DNA from: Gadus chalcogrammus
Taxonomy: Eukaryota; Chordata; Actinopteri; Gadiformes; Gadidae
DNA: 64,000 nucleotides
Assembly (NCBI RefSeq): GCF_026213295.1
Contig: NC_079428.1
Span: 5,056,555-5,120,554, forward strand
Direction of reading: 5' to 3'
Made by a program: the position numbers and the translations under genes
The notes under the pieces: model-generated
Databases searched by the model: none
Told to the model about the DNA's origin: nothing
Seen by the model: the letters and a program-made list of their open reading frames with translations, nothing else
Part shown: piece after piece, positions 47,190 through 60,031 of the stretch
How positions within the stretch are numbered: position 1 is the first letter of the stretch
How the letters are laid out: the number at the start of each line of letters is the position of its first letter

Positions 47190-48945
47190 CTAGGATTTTC
47201 TATAAACGGTTCTGTAGGCTGGACAGAACAGTATGAGAGTTGGCACCTGGCTGGAATTCATTTAATAAATGAAAGCATCTCATTATCTTACAAATACTAT
47301 GTACTCACCGATAATACCGGTAATAACAGTCACCAAAGAGAGCACCACCGCAACAGCAATCAATCCATCTCTAGTTCGACAAGACCGGGCCAAACCAGAA
47401 ATGATGTTCTCTGCAGAGCAAGTACATTTAAATTTTTATAGAATCTGTCTATAACATCGCATCTGCCAATAACATCCCACGGCAGGCCTAAATCTAGAGA
47501 CATTCATGACGTCTGGTTAATACGAATCCGTTTTGGCCGTAGGCTAGTGCGAGGCATTCATACAACCACCCTCAATGTTATAAACTGTGCTGCCAGATAT
47601 AGAAGTGTTGACGCTCAATATACCGTATTTTCCGCACTATAAGGCGCACCGGAGTATAAGCCGCAGCAGATAAATTGAATGATGTTTACATATATAAGCC
47701 TCACTGGAGCCAGCCGCTTAAAAATCCATAGATTTAGGAGGCCCCCTAGTGGCCGTTAGCTATAAAATTCAAAGATTAGCCGCACCGTTATATAAGCCGC
47801 AGAATCGCAAAATGGGAAAAAAGCCGCGGCTAATAGTCCGAAAATTACGGTACATGAAGTCTTCACCGTCATAGAACTCTTGCATTAACCAATGGGTGAC
47901 GTCCCAGACGCTACGTCCAGGGATATCATCACCAGACATAACAGGACCTACCAGGAAGGTGTATCTCCGTCTCCCTGGTCTGGTTGAAGAGCTCCTGGTG
48001 AACTCTACAGGTGAAGGGTCTGCTCAGGCTCTCCCACTCCACCTCCACGGTGCTGGAAATGTTGTAGAGTCGGTCGGGGTCCTGGGTGGTAGTCATGGTT
48101 ACGGCGGGCAGGAGGTGTCCATCAGCGTTCCACCAGGAGAGCTTTGGTTGTGGGTACCAGCCTTTAGCCCGGCAGCCCAGAACCAGGCCGCTGCTGCTGT
48201 AATCCTCCAGGGTTATGACTGGGGAGGAGGCTGCACCTGGGGGTGAGGTTAGGGTTATGACAGGGAGGAGGAGGTCGCACTTCTGGTGGGATTAGGGGGG
48301 GTAGCTCTACTATATTAGTAGTAGAATCTGTCTCACCCGCTAGAAGGGGTAGTTTCTTGTTCCAACTGGTAGCAATCTTACCTACAAGAAGCTGGACGAA
48401 GTACTCGTTTTCTTTGGACTTGAACAGGCATTTGTATTTCCCCTCATCGGCCAGTCGGACGTTTGACAGTTTGAGGGAGATGATACCTCTGTCCAGATCT
48501 TCTGCTGACAGCATCGTCCTGCCTCTGTATGCCGGATTCTGTTGTTCATAAATGGTCAGACGGTTATCTTGCAGATGGACAATATCAGGATTCAGGTCTG
48601 TCCTGGACCACTCCACTATAGCCTCGCTGATGTCTGACGACGTCTGAGTATCGACCGACAGAATGACGTTGTCACCGACCAGGGCCCTCATGGTGTGAGC
48701 TTCCCCTATACAGAGAGATGACCCAATGAAGAGTTAGAAGAGAGGTTGTGAGGTTGGGGAACACAGCCCACTTCTCGATCATCCACCTTGCTACATGCAG
48801 AGAATGGAGTGGACACTCTACTGGACACTCCTCTGACTCTAATAGTAACATGTGGCGACAGTATGACAACCAAAAAAGGGTGTTGGTAATTATGGGATGT
48901 TTTACCTTCAAAAAGGTGGATCAACAGGATGAAGATGACTTCCAT
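47190..48945 (-). CDS. B7/butyrophilin-like membrane protein, copy B, short tail
   Basis: Paralogue of the gene at 20673-22665. Exons (minus): 48945-48906 signal peptide (MEVIFILLIHLFE), 48705-48382 IgV, 48236-47952 IgC, 47410-47309 TM (LIAVAVVLSLVTVITGIIG), 47218-47190 tail (AYRTVYRKS-stop). 780 nt, 259 aa. The upstream ATG used in copy A is GGG here, so translation must start at the in-frame ATG 24 bases downstream. The IgV again lacks the B-strand Cys (VILSVDT) but keeps DEGKYKC. The tail ends at a TAG (47192-47190) where copy A has CAG; beyond the stop the old QNEDLRS end is still readable. It may be a functional short-tailed form or an early pseudogene. Confidence 0.82.
47623..47850. mobile_element. 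TA-target MITE in IgC-TM intron of B7-like B
   Basis: Ends CCGTATTTTCCGCACTATAA and, inverted, CCGTAATTTTCGGACTATTA, flanked by TA. The matching intron of copy A reads GACGCTCCATATACACAAATT without it, an empty site with a single TA. Confidence 0.8.
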
Positions 48946-49815
48946 GAGAGGCCTGGACAGGCTCCCCTGACTTAATCAGTGGAACATGGACATCTGCCTT
49001 TGCCTCTAATAGAACAATAAATGTTATTAAAACATGCACATCCTTACCCAAAATGACAATTATACATAATTGACAAAGTTGCACGGTACCCCTTGTATAG
49101 ATAATAATAATAGTAGTAATAATAATAATACATTTTACAATGTATAAACAATAATCTCTAAACTATATCATTACAATGCTATTGATTTAAAAAATAACGT
49201 CCTCAACACAATTGTAGACTATTTCTATTTTTAGAACATGTCCTGCACGTAGGGATATGCAGTAGGACTATAGGGCTCGGCCCGATACTGTGCTCAGAAC
49301 GCTCATGCGATTTATTTAATACCCGGGTCCAGGCAAGGCCGCCTTAATGCACAGGCTTACCAAAGCCCCAGGGCCTACAACGATCAGGGGCCTATCATGA
49401 GCTTTATTTAATATACTGGCTCAGGATAGGCCCCCGATCGGCGTAGGCCAAAAATAAAGTGATTTCTTGGGGCCTACAAAGATCATAGGGCTTGAAAATA
49501 CTAATAAAAATCATATTGCTTTGGTATTTGTCGAATTTTCTGTCCATCACTTGATATGATTTTTTATTTTTTTTTGGCTTCTTCACGTTCTAGAATCTAG
49601 AGGAATGTTTTGGCTTGTGAATCACATCATTCATGCACAGGCTTACCTGGGCTCAAGCCTACGACGATCAGGGGCCTATCACGAGCTGCAGTAGTTAATA
49701 TAGGCCTATATTAGATACACATTTAATACTGCCACTCATGATAGGCCTCTGATCTTTGCAGGCCCCAAACAAAAAAATCACATTGTTTTGGGCCTACGCC
49801 GATCGTGGGGCCTAT

Positions 49816-49970
<155 letters not shown>

Positions 49971-50608
49971 CGTGTATCGTGATGCTATGTTGCTCAGAGA
50001 GGGTCACTAATACGTTTTGCACTCTGGACACATGGCATTTACACGTTTTCATTGTAAGACCCCCTCTCAGGGGGCCTACGATACCGCTCAGCCCCAGGGC
50101 CCAATGGCAGGTTAAGGCAGGCCACAAATAGTATTGTGGCTCCCCCATGGAACACGGAACCGGGCGACCACACCCACGGTCGCCATAAGGGCAGGCGCAT
50201 TTCATATGATATCGTACATTATAACGATCATAGAAGTTACACAACGACACAAGTACCCTGCGTGCGACTTTTTGGATAGTTAGTTGGTTAGTTTGATAAT
50301 GCAGCGTTTGATACGTTTGTGTAAACTATCTATATTACATAGGCTACAAACCATATCGAGGATATTAACGTGTTCCTTGTTTCCTGAAGAGCGAAAGTGA
50401 AAGAGGGAGTTCTCCCAAGAGAAAAAGGGGAATCTTTAGCGATTGTGTTGTATATGTCGCGGTCATGGCAGCTTTTAAGGTGTTAAAATTGTATTCACTG
50501 AGTTGTTAAGACAGCAGACCGAAGAGAGACAGGGAAGTGCGTTGATCCTCGTGAACATCGAAGGACACAATAACTACCTAACGAACTGGTTCAACTTTAA
50601 AAGGGAAA

Positions 50609-50717
50609 CACATTTAGAGGTGTAGGCCTACAGTGAGCAGCATGTGGTGTAGATGTTTGAGAATCTCAAACATCTACACCACAGGCTGCTCACTGTAGGC
50701 CTACACCTCTAAATGTG
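50609..50717. repeat. 109-bp near-perfect inverted repeat
   Basis: Left arm from CACATTTAGAGGTGTAGGCC, right arm ending GGCCTACACCTCTAAATGTG; arms of about 53 bp meet with almost no loop. The paralogous place near 24488 has only one short, diverged arm. Confidence 0.9.
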
Positions 50718-51090
50718 GAAATGAAGTTACCTGTGAATCATCGCTCTGGTATCCTATTCTCAAATTGAGAATAGGCTACTTGAGATACCAGAGCGTTGAT
50801 TCACAGGTAGCGTACCAGAATCAACGCTCTGGTATCTCAAGTAGCGCTATTCTCAAATAAGGAATAATTTAGATACCAGAGCGTTGATTCACAGGTGGCA
50901 ATAGTGAAACAGATCCGAAAGATTAAGTCCGGATTGATAAATGATATAGGCTTTTGTATCGATACAATAACCTATATAAATACATAACACGCAGGAAGGA
51001 CACACCTGGCAAACACGTAGGCCTACAGATGGAGAGGATGTCCAAAAGTATTACGTAGGCAATTTACCTTTGTATGTCCTTGGAAATGTG

Positions 51091-51996
51091 TTTTCGATGC
51101 ATGCAGGGTTATTCTAGCGGCAACTGTGATCTCATTGGCCACTGCATGAATTATGCATTATGGGGGATAGGCAGGGCCGGATTAACAATTTCCTGTGCCC
51201 TGGGCAGCAAGACTCAAGGGCCCTCCCACCCCTACCACAAAGCAACAAACGAAAAGTCGCTATCATTAAGAGCATATAGCCTATACTTCTATACGGTCAG
51301 GCTTCTTCATGGCTCAGTGGAGATGTATAGCCTCAGCATAATTCAAGAGACAAAACAGATGCACACATTTTTAACATAAGTTTTTACAATGAATCTTTCA
51401 CAGAACTTGGTGGCTACAGAGTAATTATTAAATGTTCCAATATCCAATCAAATATCTTCCGACTGCAACAGTGAATTAAAGCAGACAGCTAGGGAAGCCC
51501 TAATTTAAAACCAGAGATTATTTTTTAAATGCAAAAATATGAAATTATCACCAGCCATGAAGTAGGCAATTAGTGTGCATTGAGTAAAGGTAAATCATTG
51601 GCTACACTGTTGCATGTTCAAAGTCAAGATTATGTTTATTGTTTCACAATTCAACATTTGATGTTGATGCACTAGTATATATTCATATTAGTTTACTTTA
51701 ACAAATGGGCCTTACAGCTAGCCTCCTTTCAAGACTGAACTCATGAATACACAAACTATTTAATTATTAGGCCTAATGACGTATATTTGCTTTGAATGGT
51801 GAGCCTAACAACACACTGGCATTCCAGACTATATGTGAATAACTCATTCAAAGTATTTCATAATAGGCCTAATACATGTCTTTTAAGTCTTATATATTTT
51901 CCTTTTGTTTAACAGGTGACCCTGGTCTAGCTTAAATCCATGCACAACATAACCATAAACTCCTCATTCAGGCTGCTAATGGGGAGCATCAGTTTG
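51091..51996. other. Intergenic, no gene seen
   Basis: Includes GGCAGGGCCGGATTAACAAT (51173), a terminus-like motif of a common fish DNA-transposon group; its other end was not found. Otherwise AT-rich unique-looking sequence. Confidence 0.4.
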
Positions 51997-53330
51997 CAGA
52001 GGTGGGGGTAAGTCACTCATGTGCAAGTCACAAGCAAGTCTCAAGTCATAACCTTCCAGTCACAAGCAAGTCTCCAGTCATAACCTTCAAGTCTCAAGCA
52101 AGTCCCAAGTCACTGTGGTGAGAATCAATCAAGTCACAAGTCAAGTCATTGCTCAGGTCAAGCAAGTCACAAGTCAAGTCATACAAAAATCTGATGATCT
52201 AACCCAGTTTCCACATTTAAAAATCGGTAAAGAGAGTGGTTCATAAGTTGAGTTTTATTTCAACATTAACAATAACAATGTCTTAACATTAATAACTCAA
52301 ACTATTCAAAACATTCCAAAACCATTATGTGAATAGCTTGAAAATGTTTTTATGATCATAACCTCCAACCTGTGAACAGAATCAAATAGAACCTCTAGGT
52401 ATACGAGAACAGTTCAAGTCAATCAGTCAATCTCCCTACATTTTGTAGAATATTATTTGCAACACATGGCATCAGACATGAAAAAAATGAATATTTCAAA
52501 AGTAATATTACGTACGCATACTGTAGGAAGGGGAAATAGTAACACACAAGCCTGAAAGCTGGTAGCGATCTTGCTGCCTAGCAACATACATCGACTTACA
52601 ATGCATTGCATTTGGAAAAAATTAAATTTGACTGTACTTTGTCACTGAGTTGTGAACGATGGGGTCGCATTATCACCCCGCCATGGCTGAACACACATTC
52701 GACAGGTGCACTTGATGCAGGGACTGCCCTAACTCTTACCGCCACCTTGAACAAAGAGGGGAGAGTGCGCCTGTTCATGGCCCAAAACCGAAGGCAGCTC
52801 TGTCCATCACAAATGTCCAAGTAGTGGTTCAACTGAATTTGGGGACTGGAACTTGAATCCATCTTACGTTTTTTGCGGTATGCTGAGAACAGCCCAGTCT
52901 GACGCTCTGGCTCTGACCTTGCATACCGCTGTCCTCTTTTTCTTGCTATCATCGACAATGTAATCCTTGAAACCAAATTGAATTATCTTTGGTCTTGCCG
53001 CCTCCATGACTGCTGCTCCTGTAATGACCTACTCACCCAGCGGCAGTTTGTCCAAGCAGAGCACATTCACCCGAGATGCGTGCATTCATTGCACTGTAAA
53101 ATCACCCGATCATGCTTCAAAATAAAATAACAAATATTAATATATAAATACAACATAATTTCGAACTTAATCTAACTTTAAAAAAGTCATTTTGAGTCTC
53201 AAGTCATGAAGACCAAGTCAAAGTCAAGTCGAGTCTTTTATCAGTGTTAGTCAAGCAAGTCTCAAGTCCTCAAATTTGGGACTCGAGTCTGACTCGAGTC
53301 AAGTCATGTGACTCGAGTCCCCCATGTCTG
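51997..53330. mobile_element. Internally deleted hAT transposon with perfect 8-bp TSD
   Basis: Ends CAGAGGTGGGGGTAAGTCAC and, inverted, CAGACATGGGGGACTCGAG; subterminal regions are rich in CAAGTCACAAGTCAAGTC repeats. Flanked by TCAGTTTG on both sides (51989-51996, 53331-53338). Contains the C-terminal part of its transposase at 52976-52596 (minus). Confidence 0.9.
52596..52976 (-). pseudogene. hAT transposase C-terminal (dimerisation) fragment
   Basis: Minus-strand frame with PASSAPVECVFSHGGVIMRP, HRSQLSDKVQSNLIFSKCN, the hallmark of the hAT family C-terminal dimerisation region (SxxxER-FS.gg...RP.R..Ls). The catalytic N-terminal and RNase H-like parts are deleted. Confidence 0.85.
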
Positions 53331-53339
53331 TCAGTTTGT

Positions 53340-53960
53340 TGTTGTGCCCGTACAGAGCGATGCTACTCAGGCTTCGTGGCACTACGGAGCCAACTGCTGA
53401 TCCTCCTCTCGAAGCCCTGTACTGTTGTTATCGGGAACTCGTACACAAGCAGGGGCCACATAATCCTGGGGAGAACACCTTGCTGGTAAATCCAGGCCTT
53501 GAATTTACCAGGCAGACCCGACTTGTCCACTGCTATCAGCCACGCCTCCAGCTCCCGATTTGTGGCCTTGATGGATGCAGCGTCCTTCAGGGTGCAATCA
53601 AAGGTCTTTCCGAGGCTCTTGATGGGTTTCTCTGTGACTGATTGAATCTGGGTGCCGTCCAGAAGGAAGCGGAACTTGTCAGTCACTTTCCCTCTCTTGA
53701 GCACCAGGGACCTAGATTTTGCAGGCTTGAAACACAACCGAGCCCAGGTGATGATCTTCCCCAAGGAAGGATCCATCGGCACCCCGGCACTGACGTTGTT
53801 GTTACTGTCAGGTCGTCCATAAAGGCTCTGATGGGGGGCTGCTGGACTCCAGACTTGGTAAGCGGACCTCTGCACTCGACTTCTGCTGACTTGACCAGCA
53901 TGTTCATGGCCAAGGCAGGACGGGATATAGTTCATGTAGGGGGTCTTGGTACCCAACTTC
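53340..53960 (-). mobile_element. LINE reverse-transcriptase fragment, frameshifted
   Basis: Minus strand. One frame gives ECRGPLTKSGVQQPPIRAFM followed by DDLTVTTTSVPGCRWIL; FMDD is the YxDD-type RT active site. The next frame gives TWARLCFKPAKSRSLVLKRG, KVTDKFRF, KSLGKTFD, VDKSGLPGKFKAWIYQQGVL and PLLVYEFPITTVQGFERRIS. A frameshift near 53775 separates them. It is the middle part of a fish non-LTR element; both ends are missing. Confidence 0.8.
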
Positions 53961-55118
53961 TACACTGTACCAAACCTCTCGACAGCAAGGCTGATGATGA
54001 TGGTTGCCATGGTTTTTATCTTCCTGTCTGCATCGCCCTTGGCTGCTGATTCTAGGATCGTATCCACATCATCATTGAACTGGAGCCACTGTTTCCCCTT
54101 AGTGGCCAGAGGCCACTTGACCCGACGATGTTCGGTTACTCTGCCTGGGTCTGCGATCCTGGGAGCCCGGACTATCGTTAGGCTGATCTTTGACGCCCTC
54201 CTGGGTCATCTGCGGTAGTGACGCTATGAGGGATCTGTGTAACTCCACCTCGGTGACTGTGGAGCTCGAGAACCCTCAACACCGTTGTTAGAAACTGCAG
54301 GTGCATTTCACTCCACCTCACCTCTGCAGAGACACCAAGTGGCGAATCAGTGTACTAGGTTGCTCCTCCCACTATAAATAGAGGCTTAGTGATGCCTTCC
54401 TCCCTTTTTCTCACCAAATCCTCACCATGATGGAGTGTGTGAAGGTGTTTGCCGTGTGTCTTTTGAATTACCTTCAATGTAAATTTCCGTTTACTTATTG
54501 GATTAGTGTTTGCTTTTGAAATGATGTGATGGTTAAATGGCTGATCTTTACGTTGTAACCTTATGTTATGAAGTACTGCAATGTCAAAGTATTTCATTTG
54601 AATTAAAGGCCATATTTATGTTTATGTTTATGTTGAAGGCAGAGTGTGTTTTGAGTGAGGTTCAGTATATCGCAACTCTCGATCCCCTGCGAAAGTTGAC
54701 TTTATTAAACCGCTCACACATAATACACAAAACACACTCTGCCTAATCCTTCAACATAAACGTTTCAATGATGGTTGTAGTGAAGAGTAGGTTTGAACGA
54801 AAAGGATTAGTTTACGTGACTATTTTTTTTGGTTTGGTTGTGATGATTGCCATGGTTCTAGACAAAGAAAGAGCTAAGTTATAATATCTCTCTTAACAAA
54901 CATAAATATCATTTTGGATTGATAACATGTTACCACACATTTGATTAGCATCACAACTAAAGAAGTACTTGCGGGCGCACAGGGAGGAGGAACTGAACGC
55001 CCCAGGCCACGCACATCCTTCTGTCACACACATGTGTGAGAGCTCACAAGACATCAGTCTGTCTGAGATTCAGTCAGGTGTTATGAATCTAACACTCAGT
55101 GGCATCTTATGAAGTCCA
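53961..55118. other. Intergenic with foldback, 5' flank of FcR-like 2
   Basis: No supported exon. An imperfect inverted repeat lies at 54626-54761 (arms TTTATGTTGAAGGCAGAGTG and its complement interrupted by TAATC). From about 54900 the sequence matches the 5' flank of FcR-like 1 (GGATTGATAACATGT, ACTTGCGGGCGCACAGG), so the duplicated unit begins there and its promoter should lie within it. Confidence 0.6.
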
Positions 55119-55159
55119 ATGTTCTGTAAGTAGGATGTTATTAATCTATCTGTGCAATG

Positions 55160-55193
<34 letters not shown>

Positions 55194-57668
55194 GCTGTCA
55201 AGCGATTAAAATATTTAATCGTGATTAATCGCATTAATGTCATAGTTAACTATGATTAATCGCGATTAATCGCAAATTCTTTTTATATGCTATATATCCC
55301 TTGATTTTTTGTCCCATAATTCTTCTCATTTTAATTCTCTTATCAACATGGTGAAGTGCATCGGCTTGCCTTGGGCAAATGATTTTTTATTGATATATAC
55401 TGGCACATTGGCATATACTGATCAAAACAGGACGATACAAAAAAAGAGCCATTAAACGACTGCTTTGAACAAATGTCATTTGAACATAGCAGTCAGGCTA
55501 CTGCTTCTTTGTTTTGAATTTTTTTTTATTTATTTTTTTAAATAAAATAATTGCGTTAATCGCGCGATAATTTTTTTAACACCGTTAAATTTGGTTTGCG
55601 TTAACGCCGTTAATAACGCGTTTAACTGACAGCTCTAATATATATATATATATATATATATAGATAATACTTGCAATACATTCTCTTTTAGTCAATTAAT
55701 AGTACCGGTAAAATATTTTTTCATTTAATTTTTGATATATACATGAACTATTTTTCACGCTCCTACTAATCATCAAGCAGGGCTGGATGATGTGATCATG
55801 AATTAATGTTCACGGTGCTTTTCAGGGCTGACTTTAATCCCGGTCCTGCTGCACCTCACCCGGGGAAACAGTGAGTTAAACCGTCTTAAATGTATTGATT
55901 GACAGATTTCTAAATGCATTGATTGACAGATTTCTGATGTTTGGATTTATTCAAATGTATTTATTTTGAGATTTTTGATTTTGAGATATTGATTCCAAAT
56001 CTATATATTTTTTGGTATAAATGTATTGATTAATCTATAATGTTTTGATTGATTTGTGTCTAAATTAATTGATTGTATTTCTGATGTATTGATCGGTTGA
56101 CTACAGGTCCATGTTTTGGCCATTCTTTGGGGATCAGCCCATCCAGGACTCAGTTCTTCAAGCGGGACAGTTTGAGGTTATACTGCGGAGCTGATGAGCG
56201 TATAATGACTAACTCTAAATCATTTACTTGCTCTCAGAAGAGCCATGAATGTAATATTACACTGGCAGGAGAATATCACAGCGGTTCTTACTGGTGTGAC
56301 TGCTCTGGAGAACGAGGGGAAGCGGTCAACATCACAGTGACTGGTATGTGTGTCTCTTTGTCACCAGTTGGTTCTCTCACTACATAATTCATTTATAACA
56401 CTGCACTATGGTTCAAGGATCCCTATGGATAAAGGGACCCCCTTTTTCACCTGGCATTAACATTGTTCAACAAACAGCGTTGTAGTTTAATGGTATAATG
56501 TCCTGAGACCTGGGTTGACAGTTTGCTGGGTTTCTACAGGAGGGTCTGTGATCCTAAAGAGTCCTGTCCACCCTGTACCAGAAGGAACTTCTGTTACACT
56601 TCACTGCCTGTCCCAGAAGCTAGATGTCGTGAAACCAATAAACGAGTCCTGTACCTTCTCCAGAGATGGGCTGCTCATTGGGGTCGGTTTGACAGGAGAG
56701 ATGAGTTTTGCTGCTGTCAACCGATCTCACAAAGGCCTCTACACGTGTACCTTCTCTGGTGTTGAGTCTCCAGGGAGCTGGCTGGCTGTCAGAGGTGAGC
56801 TCTGTTTGGTCTCCACATGGTGAAGTTCTACAGTCAGTCTGAAATTACCATAAACAATGTGGGTCAATCCTCCATCAGCCGTGAACTTTCAGTGGGCGTC
56901 TGCTGATTGGTCTTCGGAAGATTGAATAGCAAAGTCGGCTTGCTTGTCTTTCTGCTTATTATGTGATCTCCTTTCCTCAGCAACCTCCTCCACCAAATCC
57001 CACCCCCCCACCAATCACCATCTGCTCCTCCCATTGGTCTACGCTGGACCGCCCCTCCTCCTGATGGTTCTTCTGGGAATAGTCGGAGGATGCTGCTGGA
57101 GAAGGAGACGCAAAGGTACTTCCTCCACCTCCTCCCAAGTCTCCGTAAATCAATTACACCTTCTCCTCCTGTACAACAAATATGACTGATCCCCAACAGA
57201 ATAACTTCTCCTCTCCTCGTCCTTATGTAACGATTGACCGATTTAAATGTTTGTTTCAGAAGCTGAAGAAGCTGCCTCGGAGGATGTGATTTATGCGGAT
57301 GTAGTCCAAAATAAAACAAAGAAAAAAGGTCAGGAAACAAATACACACAAAGTGTAACTTTAGAACTCGTTAATCCCTGTTAACACACAATGTGTGAAAG
57401 GTGATTCTAATGTGGGTGATTTTTCAAAGTGCTTATCATTTTCAAAACTAGCAGGCCACAGTGGTCTGTGCTCAAACTTCAAACCTATCTATCAACTTTT
57501 TTACATTGTGGTCATCAACTGTCGAGCGTTCTCTTGTCAGTGCGATCAATTTGTTTTTACACAGAGCGAGATAGGTCAGACTGTGAGACTACATGTAGTT
57601 ACGGAGAAAGTCTGCAACCCCAGCAAATCAGAATACCAGATCCACCTCTCTACAGTCTCCTGGGGTAA
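55119..57668 (+). CDS. Fc receptor-like protein with ITIM-type motif, copy 2
   Basis: Paralogue of 37339-40556 with identical exon structure: 55119-55125, 55826-55870 (MFWLTLIPVLLHLTRGN), 56107-56343 D1, 56540-56794 D2, 56981-57115 stalk and TM ending CCWRRRRK, 57260-57328 (SEDVIYADVVQ), 57565-57668 (ending PPLYSLLG-stop). 852 nt, 283 aa. D1 keeps YHSGSYWCDCSGERGEAVNI with an extra Cys, and D2 has Tyr to Cys in ESCTFSRDG, so it has two additional cysteines compared with copy 1. The stalk is seven residues shorter. The DVIYADV motif is unchanged. Intron 1 holds a foldback MITE. All splice phases are 1. Confidence 0.85.
55190..55637. mobile_element. Foldback MITE in intron 1 of FcR-like 2
   Basis: Same family as 36631-37079 but in opposite orientation: starts TAGAGCTGTCAAGCGATTAA, ends inverted TAGAGCTGTCAGTTAAACGC, with (TA)n at both borders. 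Intron 1 of FcR-like 1 lacks it. Confidence 0.85.
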
Positions 57669-58282
57669 GAACCTGTCAAATGATGTTCAGTAAGAGGCAA
57701 ACTATATATTCCAAAAGGATGGAATGCTACGTTCTACGTGATGTTGCCGTTATTAGGAATAATGTTTTTTGTGTTTGTTTAATGAGAAGAAATGTTCTGA
57801 TGAATGGTTTGGTTATTTGTAGCATAACCACAAATATGTCTTGCTAGTTCCAACAGATCGTTGCAGTCTGTTGCAGACACAAAATGTCAACAATTGTGGC
57901 TTCCTGATAAGAATTTAAAACGATGATAAGATCTGTCCTTCCACATGCTTGAACAAATTCTAAATCACTTATGTATTGTGCTTGATTCTTACCATATACA
58001 GCTTTTAGTTTGGATCTTTTATCAAGTGTAAAAACATGGGGTTGAAGATCCACTTGAGTTCACTGTGGTACCTGTGGTGCCGTTTGTCATTTGCCTGGGG
58101 TAACTACTGCTGGACACATGAGATAAACATATAATGTTATCATCACAAATAGAGATAAGGGATGTAGGTAGTTTAGTTTGATGTGTTTTAGTTAGTCTTA
58201 TCAGGTGTCTGACTACTTGGCGGATGGTTGAACTGTAAAATAAAGAAGACATTTTGTCAGATGTGGGTTGTTGTGCTTTCTA

Positions 58283-58362
58283 CGTCAGTGGTTCTCAACC
58301 TTTCTGGGGCTGCTGAGGCCAACCATGACCCCAACAAGACATTCCAGGCACACCAACTTGAA
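58283..58362. mobile_element. hAT-like terminus shared by three cassette units
   Basis: CAGTGGTTCTCAACCTTTCT and the following 60 bp recur at 41116-41195 and 28318-28395 in the same position downstream of the FcR-like 3' block. The insertion therefore predates the duplications. Confidence 0.65.
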
Positions 58363-59920
58363 ATTGTAGGGAATGATTATTAAGGTGCACACAAACACAT
58401 TGTTACTAGGATATCCTATCAGCAATATTTCACCCAAATCAGAATATCCAAAACAAGTAAAATTCATACACGCTCTTGGAAACTGCATATTGCAGGCAAT
58501 TGAATATTTGTCAAAATATGCATTTGAGATGCACAATGTGATCAGGGTGTGAAATGTTAGTGGAGGTGATTTTGCAGGGTACTTGACCTTTTCAAAACTA
58601 GCAGGTCATCAACTGTCGAATGTTCCCGTTTCAGGGCGATCCATTTATTTTTATAAAGTGTTAAATAGATCCGACAGCGATACGACATGCAGTTCACATA
58701 AAAAAGTCAAGTAAGTAGAACTCATACAGGCTCATAGAAATGGCATATTGAACAAAAACAAAGCATGAACTTGCATTTTGTGGAATAATGAATGATAATG
58801 AGACAAATTCAGAACATTTAGTCCAAATGATATTGTTAATGCTTTAAGTAAAACAATAAATATACTTAAAGTATACATTAGGTTTCACTAGCTCACCATG
58901 TGAAATATGAATTGCATTTCACGGTCCACCAGCGTACATTTTTTGACTGGATAAGAGTCACTGCTCTAGTTGAGAAACACATTTAGGGCGGCCTGTATAG
59001 CGTCTATTACAGAAAAGTTGGTGGCCTACTTAGTGTCTAAACGGAACTACAGACAGCTTGTGGTGAGGTGTGGATGGTGAGAAAGCAGTGGTTTATATGT
59101 GTTAACCTGCCGGTGCACTTGGTTCTGCACGTACCGACAACAGCAACTAGGGTGTCTCATCAACAACTCACCACGATGTTCCATTTGAGCTGTGGTGAAT
59201 GCTTAGTATCTGTAGTGAATCCGTATTCAAACAGACACTTTATTGGGAAGCTAATGTACTTTGAATATCTGTAGATACCATATTAGGTATCTAATGTACT
59301 GTGAGTATCAGTCCAGACACTGTATTAGATATCTGTAATGGTTAAATAAATGTCATTAGGTTAGGAAGGCTGAACCTACCTACTACCTGGTGTCATTATC
59401 TTACTGTATTGGTAAGAGTTATAGTTTGGAAACTGAAACGGTGAACCGGAAACCACATCCTCAACACTGCCTTCACCAGAGAAAACCTCAGAAAATGGTC
59501 CAGTCAGTGCCACCGGGGAAAGGGTGGAAGTCTTCATCAGTACCGCCTGGGACACGTTGGAAGTCTTCAATAATACAGACAGGGACATGGTGGAAGACTT
59601 CTTTAGACATTTAGTCTCTTGTGTTTTATTTGATCAGTCACGCAGAAACAACAGTAATGTTATTCATTTTTCTCATACCTGAGCTCCACCCACCTCCACT
59701 TCCTTTAACTACACCGACAAGTTGTAACATACCACTTGTCACTTGTTATAGGCTTATAATGCATTGACACTTTGAAAAGAAGAGTATACTTTTTCAACAC
59801 TTCTTAGTGCCACTGTTATTACTACATCCTCCACTTGACATTCACCACTGAAAAGATATCGCCATGGACATTGTGGAAGTCACAGAAATTGAAATGATGG
59901 CCATAGGCCGTAAACAAGTA

Positions 59921-60031
<111 letters not shown>

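Noticed and set aside
54626..54761. Inverted repeat as an attachment site or origin
   Set aside because: A MITE-type foldback is sufficient; nothing else supports a site-specific function in this nuclear DNA.
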